A stretch of 64,000 nucleotides of DNA from Spongiibacter pelagi (GCF_014705705.1 NZ_JACXLD010000001.1:620001-684000), one strand, 5' to 3'. Numbered from the stretch's first letter, positions 1-9,480 are shown. Notes: generated from the sequence alone by a model not told the origin. Translations and numbers: made by a program.

Positions 1-325
1 GTAATACGACCAGCGGTAAAAATTCGTTGTAATATTTTTCGGCGTAAAAAGTGGCAATGGCTGCGCCGATAATAGTGCCCACGGCAAAGGGAAAAATAAT
101 TTTCCAATTGAGATGCGCGCGCAGTGAAAGTGAGCGCACGGCATTATTGATCAGTTGTACATTGCCATGAATGGGGATGACCGCCGCCATTGGAATATAA
201 ACATTCATTGCTGCCAGCATCAGCGCACCGCCCGCCATACCCGTAATAGAGGTAATAAACGAGGCGCCTACTGTTGAGAACAGTAGGAAGGCGAGTGAAA
301 AAAGGCCGAGCTCTGAGATATTCAT
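1..325 (-). CDS. TauE/SafE family sulfite exporter-type permease (5' part only)
   Basis: The gene runs off the left edge; 108 N-terminal codons are visible, starting at the ATG whose complement is at 323-325. The protein opens with a hydrophobic helix (residues about 6-22), then a Gly/Ala-rich stretch containing SITGMAGGALML. A second block, IPIHGNVQLINNAVRS, is followed by another membrane segment. This layout is typical of the first half of TauE/SafE (DUF81) permeases, which export sulfite, sulfoacetate or other small organic anions across the inner membrane. It lies downstream of, and codirectional with, the MocR-type regulator, but a terminator separates them. The family call is fairly secure; the substrate is unknown. 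Confidence 0.8.
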   Translation of the reverse strand, partial: MNISELGLFSLAFLLFSTVGASFITSITGMAGGALMLAAMNVYIPMAAVIPIHGNVQLINNAVRSLSLRAHLNWKIIFPFAVGTIIGAAIATFYAEKYYNEFLPLVVL

Positions 326-427
326 AATGCGGGTTCTTTGGTGTTTATGGAGAGAGTGTAGCTGAACACCAAAGGGGCACTAAAAGCCAGCATTAGGGGA
401 AGGATAGTGCCAGCCCATAGGGCACAT

Positions 428-463
428 AAAAAAACACCGAGCACGAACGGGGCTCGGCTCGGT
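428..463 (-). terminator. Intrinsic terminator of the MocR-type gene
   Basis: On the minus strand a perfect 7-bp stem (436-442 with 457-463, ACCGAGC/GCTCGGT) is followed one base later by a run of seven U (428-434). It lies about 50 nt past the stop codon of the regulator gene. Read directly from the sequence. Confidence 0.75.
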
Positions 464-514
464 ATCAGAGTTGCAAGCGTACCTGGGTGGGTTTCAGCTC
501 ACAGAAACTTTCTG

Positions 515-1990
515 TTAATCAATCAGTTTTCCTAGTAGTTGCAGGCCGGGATTGATTTTTTCAGACTGAATGGCAGAGAAGCCAAGTCGCAGATAATTTT
601 TGGGTTGGCCCTCGGCAAAATGAATGCTACCGGGCTCAATCAAAATGCCGTTCTTGGCCGCTTTCCATGCCAGTTGTTCGGTGTCAAAACCTTCGGGGCC
701 TTTTAACCAGATTGAAGTTGCACCCGAGGTAGAGCTTTGTTGAAAGAAGTCGGGCAAATGCTCGGCGATGCCTTCTTTCATTAGTGAAAGCTTTTGCTCG
801 TAGTGTTCACGCAATTTACGCAGATAGTTGTCGTAGTAACCGCGCGAGAAAAATAGCGCCAGTTGCCGTTGGTTTAGTACTGGAACGTGGCGGTACATCA
901 AGCGGCGCAGTGAGCGCGCTTCATAAATAAGGTCTTCATCTGCCACCATAAAACCAAGGCGCAAACCGGGGGCGATGGATTTAGACATGCTGCCAATATA
1001 GATCACACGGTTATTGCGGTCTGCGGCGCGCAGTGCGGGTTGCACATTGGCTTGCAGATTAATTTCCGCATCGTAATCATCTTCAATTAGAACAAAGTCG
1101 TGTTTCTCGGCAAGCTCCAGCAATTTGGCGCGACGGGCAGAAGAGAGTACCGCGCCAGTCGGAACTTGGTGACTTGGGGTGATGTACAAATAATCCAATT
1201 CACTCAGGGCTTTTTCCGATTCGGCGTCGACTTTCAGGCCTTCTTCATCTACTGGCAGAAAGCGAATGTCCGCATTAAAGGTAGAGAAAATATTGCGTGC
1301 ATCGGGGAAGCCGGGATCTTCAACGCCCACCTTGGTGTCTTTGTTCATTAACAGATTGGCTAGAATATAGAGTGAATTCTGGGTGCCAATGGTCACCAGA
1401 ATTTCGCTGGTTTCCGCAAAGATTCCGCGCCGTGGCAGAATTTTTGAGCGCAGTTGATCTACTAGCAGGCAGTAATCGCCATCGACCCAGTCGTGCGACC
1501 AGTGTTTGGATTTATAGCCAGACAGGGCCATGTAACCGCATTCGCGCCAGCTATTTTCGGGGAATAGTTGAGGGTCAACCTGACCGTAAATAAACGGGTA
1601 TTCAAAGCGCGCCCAGTTGCTGGGTTTAACTATATTCTTTTTGTTGCCGGGGCGAGTATTAAAGCGTTTATCCCAATCAACCAGACGCTCAGAATTAGCG
1701 TTGTCTACTTGAATATGTTCGCTTTTCATTTTGCAGGTCTGGGCGTCTTTATTGACGAAATAGCCCTGCCGCGGTGCGGCGGTGAGATATTCCATATCCA
1801 CCAGATCTTCATAAACCTGCATCACGGTGTTGCGCGAAATGCCCAGCATTTTGGCCATGTTTCTGGATGAGGGCAGGGGGATATCAACGGGAATACGACC
1901 GGCCACAATCATATCCACTAAATGCTCGCGCACTTGTTCGTTAAGGGTGCGCGAGGCATCGAATTCTATATGGATAAGCTGTTCTGACAT
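515..1990 (-). CDS. MocR-family (GntR-aminotransferase) PLP-dependent transcriptional regulator
   Basis: 491 aa. Residues about 13-80 form a GntR-type winged helix, with SSRNMAKMLGISRNTVMQVY as the helix-turn-helix. Residues about 125-490 are a class I aminotransferase domain: PSHQVPTGA near 272, EDDYDAE at 303-309 (aspartate to the pyridine nitrogen) and SMSKS, whose Lys337 should bind PLP. Such fusions sense PLP or an amine/amino-acid adduct and control vitamin B6, taurine, GABA or D-alanine genes. No PLP, taurine or GABA enzyme lies beside it; the nearest codirectional downstream gene is the TauE/SafE permease, a possible target. An inverted repeat about 95 bp upstream of the start (2085-2100) may be its operator. 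Confidence 0.9.
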   Translation of the reverse strand: MSEQLIHIEFDASRTLNEQVREHLVDMIVAGRIPVDIPLPSSRNMAKMLGISRNTVMQVYEDLVDMEYLTAAPRQGYFVNKDAQTCKMKSEHIQVDNANSERLVDWDKRFNTRPGNKKNIVKPSNWARFEYPFIYGQVDPQLFPENSWRECGYMALSGYKSKHWSHDWVDGDYCLLVDQLRSKILPRRGIFAETSEILVTIGTQNSLYILANLLMNKDTKVGVEDPGFPDARNIFSTFNADIRFLPVDEEGLKVDAESEKALSELDYLYITPSHQVPTGAVLSSARRAKLLELAEKHDFVLIEDDYDAEINLQANVQPALRAADRNNRVIYIGSMSKSIAPGLRLGFMVADEDLIYEARSLRRLMYRHVPVLNQRQLALFFSRGYYDNYLRKLREHYEQKLSLMKEGIAEHLPDFFQQSSTSGATSIWLKGPEGFDTEQLAWKAAKNGILIEPGSIHFAEGQPKNYLRLGFSAIQSEKINPGLQLLGKLID

Positions 1991-2322
1991 GGTAATTCAC
2001 CGGAAATAAGACGGTTTAACGTTTGTCAGAGGTGTAGCAATCCCCGTGCCTAAAAAAATAAATTTGGCAGGTGAAAACAAATTTCGGTCAAATTAGACCG
2101 TTTTAAACAAGCGCTATTACCTGCGATATTGGCAGTGATAACTTGTCAGCCTGTTTTGGTGCTCTGTTATAACCGCTATGCGCAAAAACGTGTCATAAGC
2201 CTGGGCGATTCTCCTGATTTGATGTTCGTGTTCTCAAAAAAACGTTCTTTATGCTGCTTTGTTGTGCGCCCCTGCTTTGTTATTGCACCAGTCAGGGGCG
2301 GATTGGTTAGCGGCCCGGCTTT
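1991..2322. other. Intergenic region between the RND pump and the MocR-type gene
   Basis: This 332-bp stretch has no credible gene. It holds the upstream region of the MocR-type gene, with a perfect inverted repeat CGGTC-N6-GACCG at 2085-2100, and the downstream region of the pump operon. A strong hairpin there (8-bp stem, 2267-2274 with 2293-2300, CGCCCCTG/CAGGGGCG, 18-nt loop) lies 23 nt past the pump stop codon. It is not followed directly by a U-run on the minus strand, so it may be a Rho-dependent or mRNA-stabilising structure rather than a canonical terminator. Confidence 0.5.
2085..2100. promoter_or_regulatory. Candidate operator upstream of the MocR-type gene
   Basis: Perfect inverted repeat CGGTC-AAATTA-GACCG, 95 bp upstream of the regulator start codon. 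The position suits autoregulation, but MocR proteins often use direct repeats and no clear -10/-35 pair could be assigned beside it. This is inference from symmetry and position. Confidence 0.35.
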
Positions 2323-5300
2323 TTAAGTTAATTGGGTTTCTAGCGATTTCTGCGATTTTTTCGCAATAACCCCTTCCAGAATCATATAGAGCGCCGGCAC
2401 CAATATCAGCGTTATTAAGGTGCTAAATAAAACCCCGCCAGAGAGTGATAAGGCGATGGGTACAAACAGCAAGCGGGTGGAAATATCCTGCGTGGCGATG
2501 AGAGGAACCAAGCCGATAAAGGTCGTGGTTGAGGTTAAGAACACCGGGCGAAAGCGCTCGATGGCCGCATTATAAATGGCGGTTTGATGGTCGAGCCCTT
2601 GCCTGTGCAAGGTGTTGGCTCGATCGACAAGTACAAGTGCCGCGTTGACCACCACACCGGACAGCGCCACGATCCCGAGAATAGAGAAGAACAGGAAAGG
2701 CTGGCCGACCACAAAGTGAGCGGCGATGGCGCCAACTAAGCCAAAGGGGATTGCGCTCATAACGACCAGCGGTTGCAGATAAGATTTAAGCGGGATGGCG
2801 AGCAGCGCATAGACCGCAAACATGGCGACAAGCGAGAGTTGTAATAAGCGGTTGATGGACTCCAAACTTTCTTCGGCCTCGCCTGCCAGCAAGACTTCTA
2901 CCTGCGGGTTTTGGGCTTTGATCTCGGGAATGTAGTGGCGAGATAGCTCCTGTAGCACTTCGTCGGTAGTGATACGGTTTTGATCGACATCGGCGATAAT
3001 TTTTACGACTTTCTCTCCATCTATCCGATCAATGCTGGACATGCTGCGGGTATAGGTCATATCGGCAATAGCCGAGAATGGCACTTCAATTCCAGCGGGC
3101 GATCGAATACGCATAGATTCGAGATTGCCGATGCTTTCGCGCTCATCGTCGGGGTAGCGAACAATGACTTTCACTTCTTCTTCGCCGCGCTGAATGCGCT
3201 GCACTTCTTCACCTTGAAAGGCTTTGGCAACCTGCTGGGTGAGGTCGATGGTGTTAAAGCCGAGGTTGTAGCCTTCGGGCAACATGCTGAGTTGCAGCTC
3301 TTGTTTGCCGTATTGGAAAGTGTCGTAGATATCGAATACGCCGGGTACGGTGTACAGGCCAGCTTTAATTTGTGATGACACTGTATCGAGCTGTTCGAGG
3401 TTGTCGCCACGCAGTTCGATTTCTATCGCATTGCCAATGGAAACGGATTTGGCATCAAAGGTTTGTTTAACGGCATTGGGAATCGGGCCGGTATATTCGC
3501 GCCAGCGACTGGCGAGTTCATCGGCGCCGGGGCCTCGGTAGTCTTCTGGCAGATTTAGATTAATACCAACTTCGGCAAAATGTCGCCCCACGGTTGCATT
3601 GCCAGAAGTGGTGCTTCTGATCAATTTTTTTCCCAATGAGACTATGATGTGATCCATAACCGCGGCGTTTTCTTGCGGGTTTAGCGCCCGTATTTCCTCT
3701 CGCAATTGATAGGCCGCTTGGGTGATTTTCTTTAGCGCAGCTTCGGTTTCCTCTATCGGAGTACCTTCGGGTAGCGTAAGGCTGGCGTACATCCGCTCTC
3801 CGGGAACGGGTGGGAAAAATTGCACGGGCACACGGCCGCTGGCACTGAGGGCAACAGCAATAATCAAGATGCCAAACGATGCAGAAAGGGTGGTGAATTT
3901 GTTTTTGAGCGCCGATTGTAAAAATGGCGCGTAACGCTGCTGTACAAAATTATCTAGGACTTGATTAATGCGGGTAAGAAAGCGGTTCCAGCGACTGTCT
4001 TTCTTTTCCTTTTTTTGGCTATCTAATGAGTGCGCCAAATGTGAAGGCAGCAATAATTGAGATTCGATCAATGAAAAAATCAGGATGGTAATGGTGACAA
4101 TGCCAATCGGTTTGGCAAGAAAGCCTACCGCACCAGTTACAAATACCAGAGGCGAAAAGGTGGCGATGGTGGTGAGTACGCCAAACACCACGGCGGTAGA
4201 AACTTCTTGAGTGCCAAGTTTGGCCGCCTCTGAAGGAGAGTAGCCGGCCGAGTGTAGGCTGAATACACGCTCGCCGACCACCACCGCATCGTCAACCACA
4301 ATGCCTAGCACCAGCATTAAAGCGACAATGGAGAAAGTGGAAATGGTGACATCCAGTGAGGGGAAAAACATGGTGGCCCCCAGTATGGAAATGGGGATGC
4401 CCGCCGTAACCCAAAATGCCAGTTTGGGCTGCATAAAAAGAGACAGCGTGATAATCACTAGGATCAAGCCGGAGATGCCGCTGTCGGCCATTTGATCCAT
4501 GCGATCGCGCAGATCGTTGGACTCGTCCTGCCAGATTAAATAATCGACGCCCTCAGGGAGCCAGCGCTCGGACTCTTCAAAATAGTGGTGCACTTTCTCG
4601 GCAACATCGATGACGTCTTCTTCGCCGATGCGTCGAACATCAATAATAATACTGGGCTTTTCATCTATTGAGGCGCGTACTCCCGTGTCTTTAAATTCAT
4701 CGTGGATAGTGGCGATGTCGGAAAGGCGCAACAGCGTGCCATCAGCTTTGGCGGAAACCACAATCGATTTAAAAGCTTCTTCGGAGTCGCGCTGCTCAGC
4801 GGTGCGAACCAGAATCTCACCATCCTGACTGTTGATAATCCCAGCGGGCAAATTAAAAGAATTTCGACGAATGGCGTTGGCGACATCAGAAATACTCAAC
4901 TCATGTTGCCGGAGCTGAAACTCAGACACATTGACTGAAATCTCCTCCGGGCGGGTGTAGGCCAGTGCGACTTGACTCACGCCGGGCAGGCCAAGCAGAT
5001 CGCGGCGAATTTTTTGGCCGAGGCGCTTGAGCGCTAACTCGTCGGATGCGGTAGAAGAAAGTACCACCTGCAATAGCGCATTGCTGGTTCTGACATCGGT
5101 AACAATGGGTTGTTCGCTGTCGTCGGGGAAGCTGTCAATTTTGTCGACAATGTTTTTAATGTCGGCGAGGGCTTTGGTTTTGTCCGCCGATTCATTTAAT
5201 TCAATGGTGACACTACAGTTGCCTTCGCGGGCGCTGGATTTGAGTTTTTTAACGCCTTCGGTGCCGGTGATTTGTTCATTTAATTTCACACAGATTGCGC

Positions 5301-5487
5301 CGTCAGTTTCTTCGGCAGAGGCTTGCGGATAGGTTACAGAAACCTGCACGGCATCCACCTGCATCTCCGGGAATTCCTCGCGCTTCATCGTGCTGAGGGT
5401 GAGCAGGCCGGTGACAATCATCAGGCACATGGTCAGATTGGTCGCAACCGGATTATCAATAAACCAGGCGATAGAGCGATTTAGCAT
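2323..5487 (-). CDS. Efflux RND transporter, permease (inner-membrane pump) subunit
   Basis: 1054 aa, the usual size of HAE1/AcrB-like proton-driven drug pumps. TM1 is at about 10-31, followed by the first porter region (residues 45-330, with VTYPQASAEE near 51). TM4 carries the paired proton-relay aspartates in GIVVDDAVVVGE (Asp399/Asp400). A second periplasmic loop and the last six helices (from about 860) complete the duplicated fold. It begins 15 nt after the adaptor gene stop and is surely cotranscribed with it. Neither an outer-membrane channel gene nor a dedicated repressor is adjacent, so the pump probably shares a TolC-like channel encoded elsewhere. The substrate cannot be read from sequence. 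Confidence 0.93.
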   Translation of the reverse strand: MLNRSIAWFIDNPVATNLTMCLMIVTGLLTLSTMKREEFPEMQVDAVQVSVTYPQASAEETDGAICVKLNEQITGTEGVKKLKSSAREGNCSVTIELNESADKTKALADIKNIVDKIDSFPDDSEQPIVTDVRTSNALLQVVLSSTASDELALKRLGQKIRRDLLGLPGVSQVALAYTRPEEISVNVSEFQLRQHELSISDVANAIRRNSFNLPAGIINSQDGEILVRTAEQRDSEEAFKSIVVSAKADGTLLRLSDIATIHDEFKDTGVRASIDEKPSIIIDVRRIGEEDVIDVAEKVHHYFEESERWLPEGVDYLIWQDESNDLRDRMDQMADSGISGLILVIITLSLFMQPKLAFWVTAGIPISILGATMFFPSLDVTISTFSIVALMLVLGIVVDDAVVVGERVFSLHSAGYSPSEAAKLGTQEVSTAVVFGVLTTIATFSPLVFVTGAVGFLAKPIGIVTITILIFSLIESQLLLPSHLAHSLDSQKKEKKDSRWNRFLTRINQVLDNFVQQRYAPFLQSALKNKFTTLSASFGILIIAVALSASGRVPVQFFPPVPGERMYASLTLPEGTPIEETEAALKKITQAAYQLREEIRALNPQENAAVMDHIIVSLGKKLIRSTTSGNATVGRHFAEVGINLNLPEDYRGPGADELASRWREYTGPIPNAVKQTFDAKSVSIGNAIEIELRGDNLEQLDTVSSQIKAGLYTVPGVFDIYDTFQYGKQELQLSMLPEGYNLGFNTIDLTQQVAKAFQGEEVQRIQRGEEEVKVIVRYPDDERESIGNLESMRIRSPAGIEVPFSAIADMTYTRSMSSIDRIDGEKVVKIIADVDQNRITTDEVLQELSRHYIPEIKAQNPQVEVLLAGEAEESLESINRLLQLSLVAMFAVYALLAIPLKSYLQPLVVMSAIPFGLVGAIAAHFVVGQPFLFFSILGIVALSGVVVNAALVLVDRANTLHRQGLDHQTAIYNAAIERFRPVFLTSTTTFIGLVPLIATQDISTRLLFVPIALSLSGGVLFSTLITLILVPALYMILEGVIAKKSQKSLETQLT

Positions 5488-5502
5488 AGCGCGAGGTCCT
5501 GT

Positions 5503-6693
5503 TTAAATTTGCGGGGCAGCTTGAGTGCTGGACTTGGAACTGGAGTTAGAGCTGGGACTGGCTGCTTTCACAACGGAAACCTCCATGCCGTCGATGGCGA
5601 TATCGATATGGGATTCGCAAATAAGACTACCCGGCGTGATGCCGCCATTAACCAGTACAAAATCCCCTTCGTTTCTAAGGATGTTGACCTTGGGCAGGCG
5701 CAGACGATTTTCTTGATCGACCAGTAATACGCGCTGGTCGTTGCGCACCGAACGGCGGTGTAGGCGATAAACATCCTCGACCTCGCGCCCTTCAATTTCG
5801 GCATGCACAAACAAGCCGAGTGGCACTGCAGGTGTCCCTTTTTCGACTCGAATATCCACAATGCCGGTAATCATATTGGAGCGGGTGTCCATCTCGGCTT
5901 CTAGACGAACCAGTTGGCCGGTATGGTGCAGTTCTGTACCGGCAAAGGTTGTGGTGAGATGAACAGTTGCGGGGTTTTCTGGTGAGGGATAAGCCAAAAA
6001 CTCAATGTCTTTGCTGGGAATAGGCAGCTTCACTTCATAAAGGTCAGCTTGATAAATGGTCGAGGTTTTTTCACCGCGACGAATAAACTCTTCAACGGCA
6101 ACATTTTCTTCAAGTACCTTACCGTCAAACGGCGCGGTAACGGTAGCTTGCTGTAATTTACGCTGTGCATCTGCAAGCTGCACTTTGGCAACTTCATAAT
6201 CTGAGCTGGCGCGAGAAAAGGCGCGTTCGGCCTGATCTAAATCGGTATTACTGGCGAGTTTCTTTTTATAAAGCGCGCGAATTCGCTTAATGTCATTGTC
6301 CGCAAATTCAAATTCCATCTTCGATTTTTTTAGCGTCACTTCCGCCTTGGTCAGTGCCGACTCATATTCAGCGCGGTCGATTTCAAACAGCACATCGCCT
6401 TTTTTAAAAGTGCCGCCAGACACAAAGTTGTCGTTTACCGAAGTAACTTTGCCATCTACCTCGCTGATGATATTCACCTGGTGTTTGGGAGAAAGCACCC
6501 CCTGTGCGCTTACCATTAAAGTGGTGGTCTTGGGGTAGACCTCAACCACGCGCACCACCGGTAATATTTTCTCAATGGGTTTGGCTTCAAGTTCGGTTTT
6601 AGTCAGCATCAAAATAGTGGCAACTGCGCAGCAGGCGATAAATACCAAGCTGGGCGGCTTCAATAATAAAGTTGCGACATTTGTTTTCTTCAT
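5503..6693 (-). CDS. Efflux RND transporter, periplasmic adaptor subunit (membrane fusion protein)
   Basis: 396 aa from the ATG at 6693, preferred because AAGGAA lies 7 nt upstream; an in-frame ATG at 6726 has no such site. It has an N-terminal membrane anchor (residues about 10-30). The first half-lipoyl motif (VNIISEVDGKVTSV) is followed by a hairpin of alpha-helical coiled coil (about 105-165) and the second lipoyl half (ATVTAPFDGKVLEENV). A beta-barrel region follows, with a Ser-rich tail of about 20 residues. The protein bridges the RND pump to an outer-membrane channel. It is the first gene of the two-gene pump operon; two inverted repeats lie 64-100 bp upstream. Confidence 0.92.
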   Translation of the reverse strand: MKKTNVATLLLKPPSLVFIACCAVATILMLTKTELEAKPIEKILPVVRVVEVYPKTTTLMVSAQGVLSPKHQVNIISEVDGKVTSVNDNFVSGGTFKKGDVLFEIDRAEYESALTKAEVTLKKSKMEFEFADNDIKRIRALYKKKLASNTDLDQAERAFSRASSDYEVAKVQLADAQRKLQQATVTAPFDGKVLEENVAVEEFIRRGEKTSTIYQADLYEVKLPIPSKDIEFLAYPSPENPATVHLTTTFAGTELHHTGQLVRLEAEMDTRSNMITGIVDIRVEKGTPAVPLGLFVHAEIEGREVEDVYRLHRRSVRNDQRVLLVDQENRLRLPKVNILRNEGDFVLVNGGITPGSLICESHIDIAIDGMEVSVVKAASPSSNSSSKSSTQAAPQI

Positions 6694-7133
6694 GATTTTT
6701 CCTTGCTCGTTACCGAGATAGGCCAAACAGTTAAATTCTTGGCGCGTGAGACGCTGCGTTTAAAGAAACGTTAAACGAGAGCGGTATTCCGCTATAGAGC
6801 CAGGGCTTATTAATAAAGAGGGCCACTCGATGAACAATCGGCAATGTTCGTCAGTGTTTGTGAGTTGCGCAGCCCGCGCTCGCAAATAGTGCGCGACGAC
6901 TTTTTTTGATGCGGAAAGTAAAAGTGCGGCTGAGCAAAGTTGTGAGTTATTGGTGCGCGGAGTGCTTTGCTGTGCGCAGCTTGAGTGCAAAAGTCGCTCT
7001 GGTACCAGCTGGCCTGTGACTTAGCGAAATCTGGCCCTATAGCCAGCAAAAACATCTGCGGTAGCTTCTGTCGTGTAACGAATTTACACAGCTCGGTCGT
7101 TATAAGGCGGCTGAGAAACGCAGGAGTTCAATT
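6694..7133. other. Divergent control region between the RND pump and the TonB receptor
   Basis: 440 bp without a credible gene; the short open frames here lack ribosome sites and family resemblance. On the pump side it contains two inverted repeats (6757-6777 and 6780-6793). On the receptor side a GCAGGAG ribosome site lies 7 nt before the ATG at 7134, and a possible -10 box TATAAG at about 7101. No tRNA-like or terminator structure was seen. Confidence 0.45.
6757..6793. promoter_or_regulatory. Two adjacent inverted repeats upstream of the RND pump operon
   Basis: CGTTTAA-N7-TTAAACG (6757-6777, perfect 7-bp arms) is followed three bases later by AGCGG-N4-CCGCT (6780-6793, perfect 5-bp arms). 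They lie 64-100 bp upstream of the adaptor start codon, where a TetR-, MarR- or LysR-type regulator could bind. No such regulator is encoded within 6 kb. Operator function is inference. Confidence 0.4.
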
Positions 7134-9422
7134 ATGAGTAATTCTACATTCCGTAAGCTAGCCCCCTCAATGCTGCTGACTACAGCGATGTTTGCGGGCA
7201 ACAGCTTCGCGCAAATGGAAGAGGTGATTGTTACCGCACAAAAACGTGCGGAAGACCTTCAGGATGTTCCTATTGCGGTAACTGCAATGAATGAGCAAAT
7301 GCTGAAAGAAGCGGGTATTTCAAACGTCAGCGGTGTTGCCGTGCGTACCCCCGGCTTTAGCATGGGCGAGTTTAATCCCACTCAGCCGCAATTGTATATT
7401 CGCGGTATCGGCTCAAACGGTGACGGCGCCGCCAGTGGCGAGCAGTCCGTGGCCATGTTTATCGACGGTGTATATGTAAACCGTAGCGCCGGAACAGGTA
7501 TGGAGCTGTTTGATATTAGCTCTATCGAAGTGCTGCGCGGCCCTCAGGGAACGCTCTGGGGTAAAAACTCTGTAGCCGGTGCGATTAACGTAACCACTCG
7601 CCGCCCAACGCTGGAGTTTGAATCTGCGCTGGAATTAACGGCGGGTAACTTGGGCTACACCAATGCGCGTGGTTTTGTCTCTGGTGGTATCACTGACAAG
7701 ATTGCAGGCAAACTTAGCCTCAACTCTAAACACCGCGACTCCTATGTGAAAAGTGTTTACAACCCCGAGGTTGAGCACGGCGAGATGGACAGCATGGGCG
7801 CGCGCATGCAGTTGGAGTTTCAACCCATCGACACGCTGACCGCCTTGTTGACCCTGAATTACTCAGAAGATGATCGCACCGGTACGGCGGCGGTTCCCGG
7901 TGAAGATGCCGGTTCATTGGCCACTATGTTGCAGCGCGCACAGGATGATGGCTTTGTAAGAAAAGCCGGCTTCCACGAGAACTACAGTGATACCGAAGGC
8001 TTTACCAGTATGGAAAACCAAGGTGCCTCGCTGAAATTAGATTGGGATATCGGCGATGTTACGCTGACCTCGATCACCAGCCATACCAGCAACTATGCCG
8101 ATATGTATTCCGATGGCTTCAACGTTGCGGCGGAAATCTGGGCTCAATACGGCTTTCTTGAAGCCGCTCCCGGTGTAGAAGTTCCCCTAGGGCGCTTTGA
8201 GGTGTATGCCTTTATTGATGAAGAGTCAGATTTGTTTACTCAGGAGTTTCGCTTAGCTGGGTATTCAGAAAAGCTGAAATGGCAAGCTGGTTTGTATTAT
8301 GCGAAGGAAGATACGCAGCGTATAGAAGGTCAATATTTTGATGCGCCGTTATTAGCAACCTTTGTACTGGGGCCGCAGGGTGCGCTGTATTCGCCCTCTA
8401 TCGATCAGGCGCTACAGGACAATACCACCACCAGTTACGCTGCATTTGGTGAAGCCACTTACTCGCTCACTGAAAAGCTGGAGCTGACCTTTGGTGCGCG
8501 CTTCACTCAGGAAACCAAGCAATACCGCAATGAAGGCACGATGACGTCGGTTTCTCCAGTGACCGGTTTGCCGATTGTGGGCGACCCACTCACGCCGCCA
8601 CTGGAAGTGATTTACGATGTTGAAGAAACCTGGAAGGCGCCAACTTTCAGAGCGGTAGCGAATTACTTCGTGGGTGAAGAAAGCATGGTTTACGCCAGCG
8701 CGGCAACCGGCTTCAAAAGTGGTGGCTTTGCACCTTCGACTCCTCAGGGCAGCACTCAAGACGAGCCTTTCAATGAAGAGAAAGCCTTAAACCTTGAGAT
8801 CGGTATGAAAACCACCATGCTGGATCAAACACTGCGGATTAACACGGCGATCTTCAGAACCGATTACGAAGACCTGCAAGTACTGCAACAGTTTGAGTGT
8901 TCTAGTTGCATTATTCCGCCGCTCATCACTAAAAACGCCGGTCGTGCAATCTCTCAAGGTGTTGAATTGGAAGCGACTTACCTGTTTACCGATAACCTGG
9001 TATTCACCGGTAGTTACGCCTACCTCGATACCGAGTATGTTGAACTGGGCGGTCAGCTGAAAGAAGACGAAGGTAATAAGCTGCGCAACGCACCGCGCAA
9101 TGCGTATACCGCTGCCTTGAGCTACCACTTGCCCTTAGGCGACAAAGGCTTCCTCGATTCGCGTGTTGAGTATGTCTATAAAGATCAGGCCTATCAGGAC
9201 ACCGCCAATATCGATTTCGCCGCGATTCCTGAATACAGCCTTGTGAATGGTCGACTGGCGTACACCAGTCCGGCGGAGAACTGGGAGGTGTCACTGTGGG
9301 GTAAAAACCTGCTGGATGAAGAATATTACCTGCACAACTTCCAGCTTCCTCCTTTCGGTGCGATCCATGTTCCAGCAACGCCAAGAACTTTTGGTCTAAC
9401 CGTAACCTACACCTCTTTCTAA
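7134..9422 (+). CDS. TonB-dependent outer-membrane receptor
   Basis: 762 aa. A Sec signal peptide (cut expected near residue 26, after NSFA) precedes a TonB-box-like EEVIVTAQKR. The plug domain (about 35-150) includes LYIRGIGSNG and VLRGPQGTLWGKNSVAGAINV, a hallmark of the family. A 22-strand barrel follows, ending in the expected C-terminal Phe (TVTYTSF). The protein imports a bound ligand using TonB energy; sequence features resemble the large subgroup of marine and sphingomonad receptors for organic ligands rather than a recognised siderophore receptor. It stands alone between a 440-bp control region and an intrinsic terminator. The amidohydrolase downstream may act on related substrates, but this is only positional inference. 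Confidence 0.93.
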   Translation: MSNSTFRKLAPSMLLTTAMFAGNSFAQMEEVIVTAQKRAEDLQDVPIAVTAMNEQMLKEAGISNVSGVAVRTPGFSMGEFNPTQPQLYIRGIGSNGDGAASGEQSVAMFIDGVYVNRSAGTGMELFDISSIEVLRGPQGTLWGKNSVAGAINVTTRRPTLEFESALELTAGNLGYTNARGFVSGGITDKIAGKLSLNSKHRDSYVKSVYNPEVEHGEMDSMGARMQLEFQPIDTLTALLTLNYSEDDRTGTAAVPGEDAGSLATMLQRAQDDGFVRKAGFHENYSDTEGFTSMENQGASLKLDWDIGDVTLTSITSHTSNYADMYSDGFNVAAEIWAQYGFLEAAPGVEVPLGRFEVYAFIDEESDLFTQEFRLAGYSEKLKWQAGLYYAKEDTQRIEGQYFDAPLLATFVLGPQGALYSPSIDQALQDNTTTSYAAFGEATYSLTEKLELTFGARFTQETKQYRNEGTMTSVSPVTGLPIVGDPLTPPLEVIYDVEETWKAPTFRAVANYFVGEESMVYASAATGFKSGGFAPSTPQGSTQDEPFNEEKALNLEIGMKTTMLDQTLRINTAIFRTDYEDLQVLQQFECSSCIIPPLITKNAGRAISQGVELEATYLFTDNLVFTGSYAYLDTEYVELGGQLKEDEGNKLRNAPRNAYTAALSYHLPLGDKGFLDSRVEYVYKDQAYQDTANIDFAAIPEYSLVNGRLAYTSPAENWEVSLWGKNLLDEEYYLHNFQLPPFGAIHVPATPRTFGLTVTYTSF

Positions 9423-9443
9423 ACCGGTTCACAGCCGATCCTT

Positions 9444-9480
9444 GGGCGCGAGCGAAGGCTTAGCGCCCTTTTTTATTTTT
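9444..9480 (+). terminator. Intrinsic terminator of the TonB receptor gene
   Basis: The stem GGGCGC (9444-9449) pairs with GCGCCC (9463-9468) and continues inward as GAGC/GCTT around a GAAG loop. It is followed directly by TTTTTTATTTTT. It lies 22 nt after the stop codon. Confidence 0.88.

Noticed and set aside
2267-2300. Strong hairpin after the RND operon as an intrinsic terminator.
   Set aside because: No U-run follows the stem on the minus strand, so it was noted only inside the intergenic entry.
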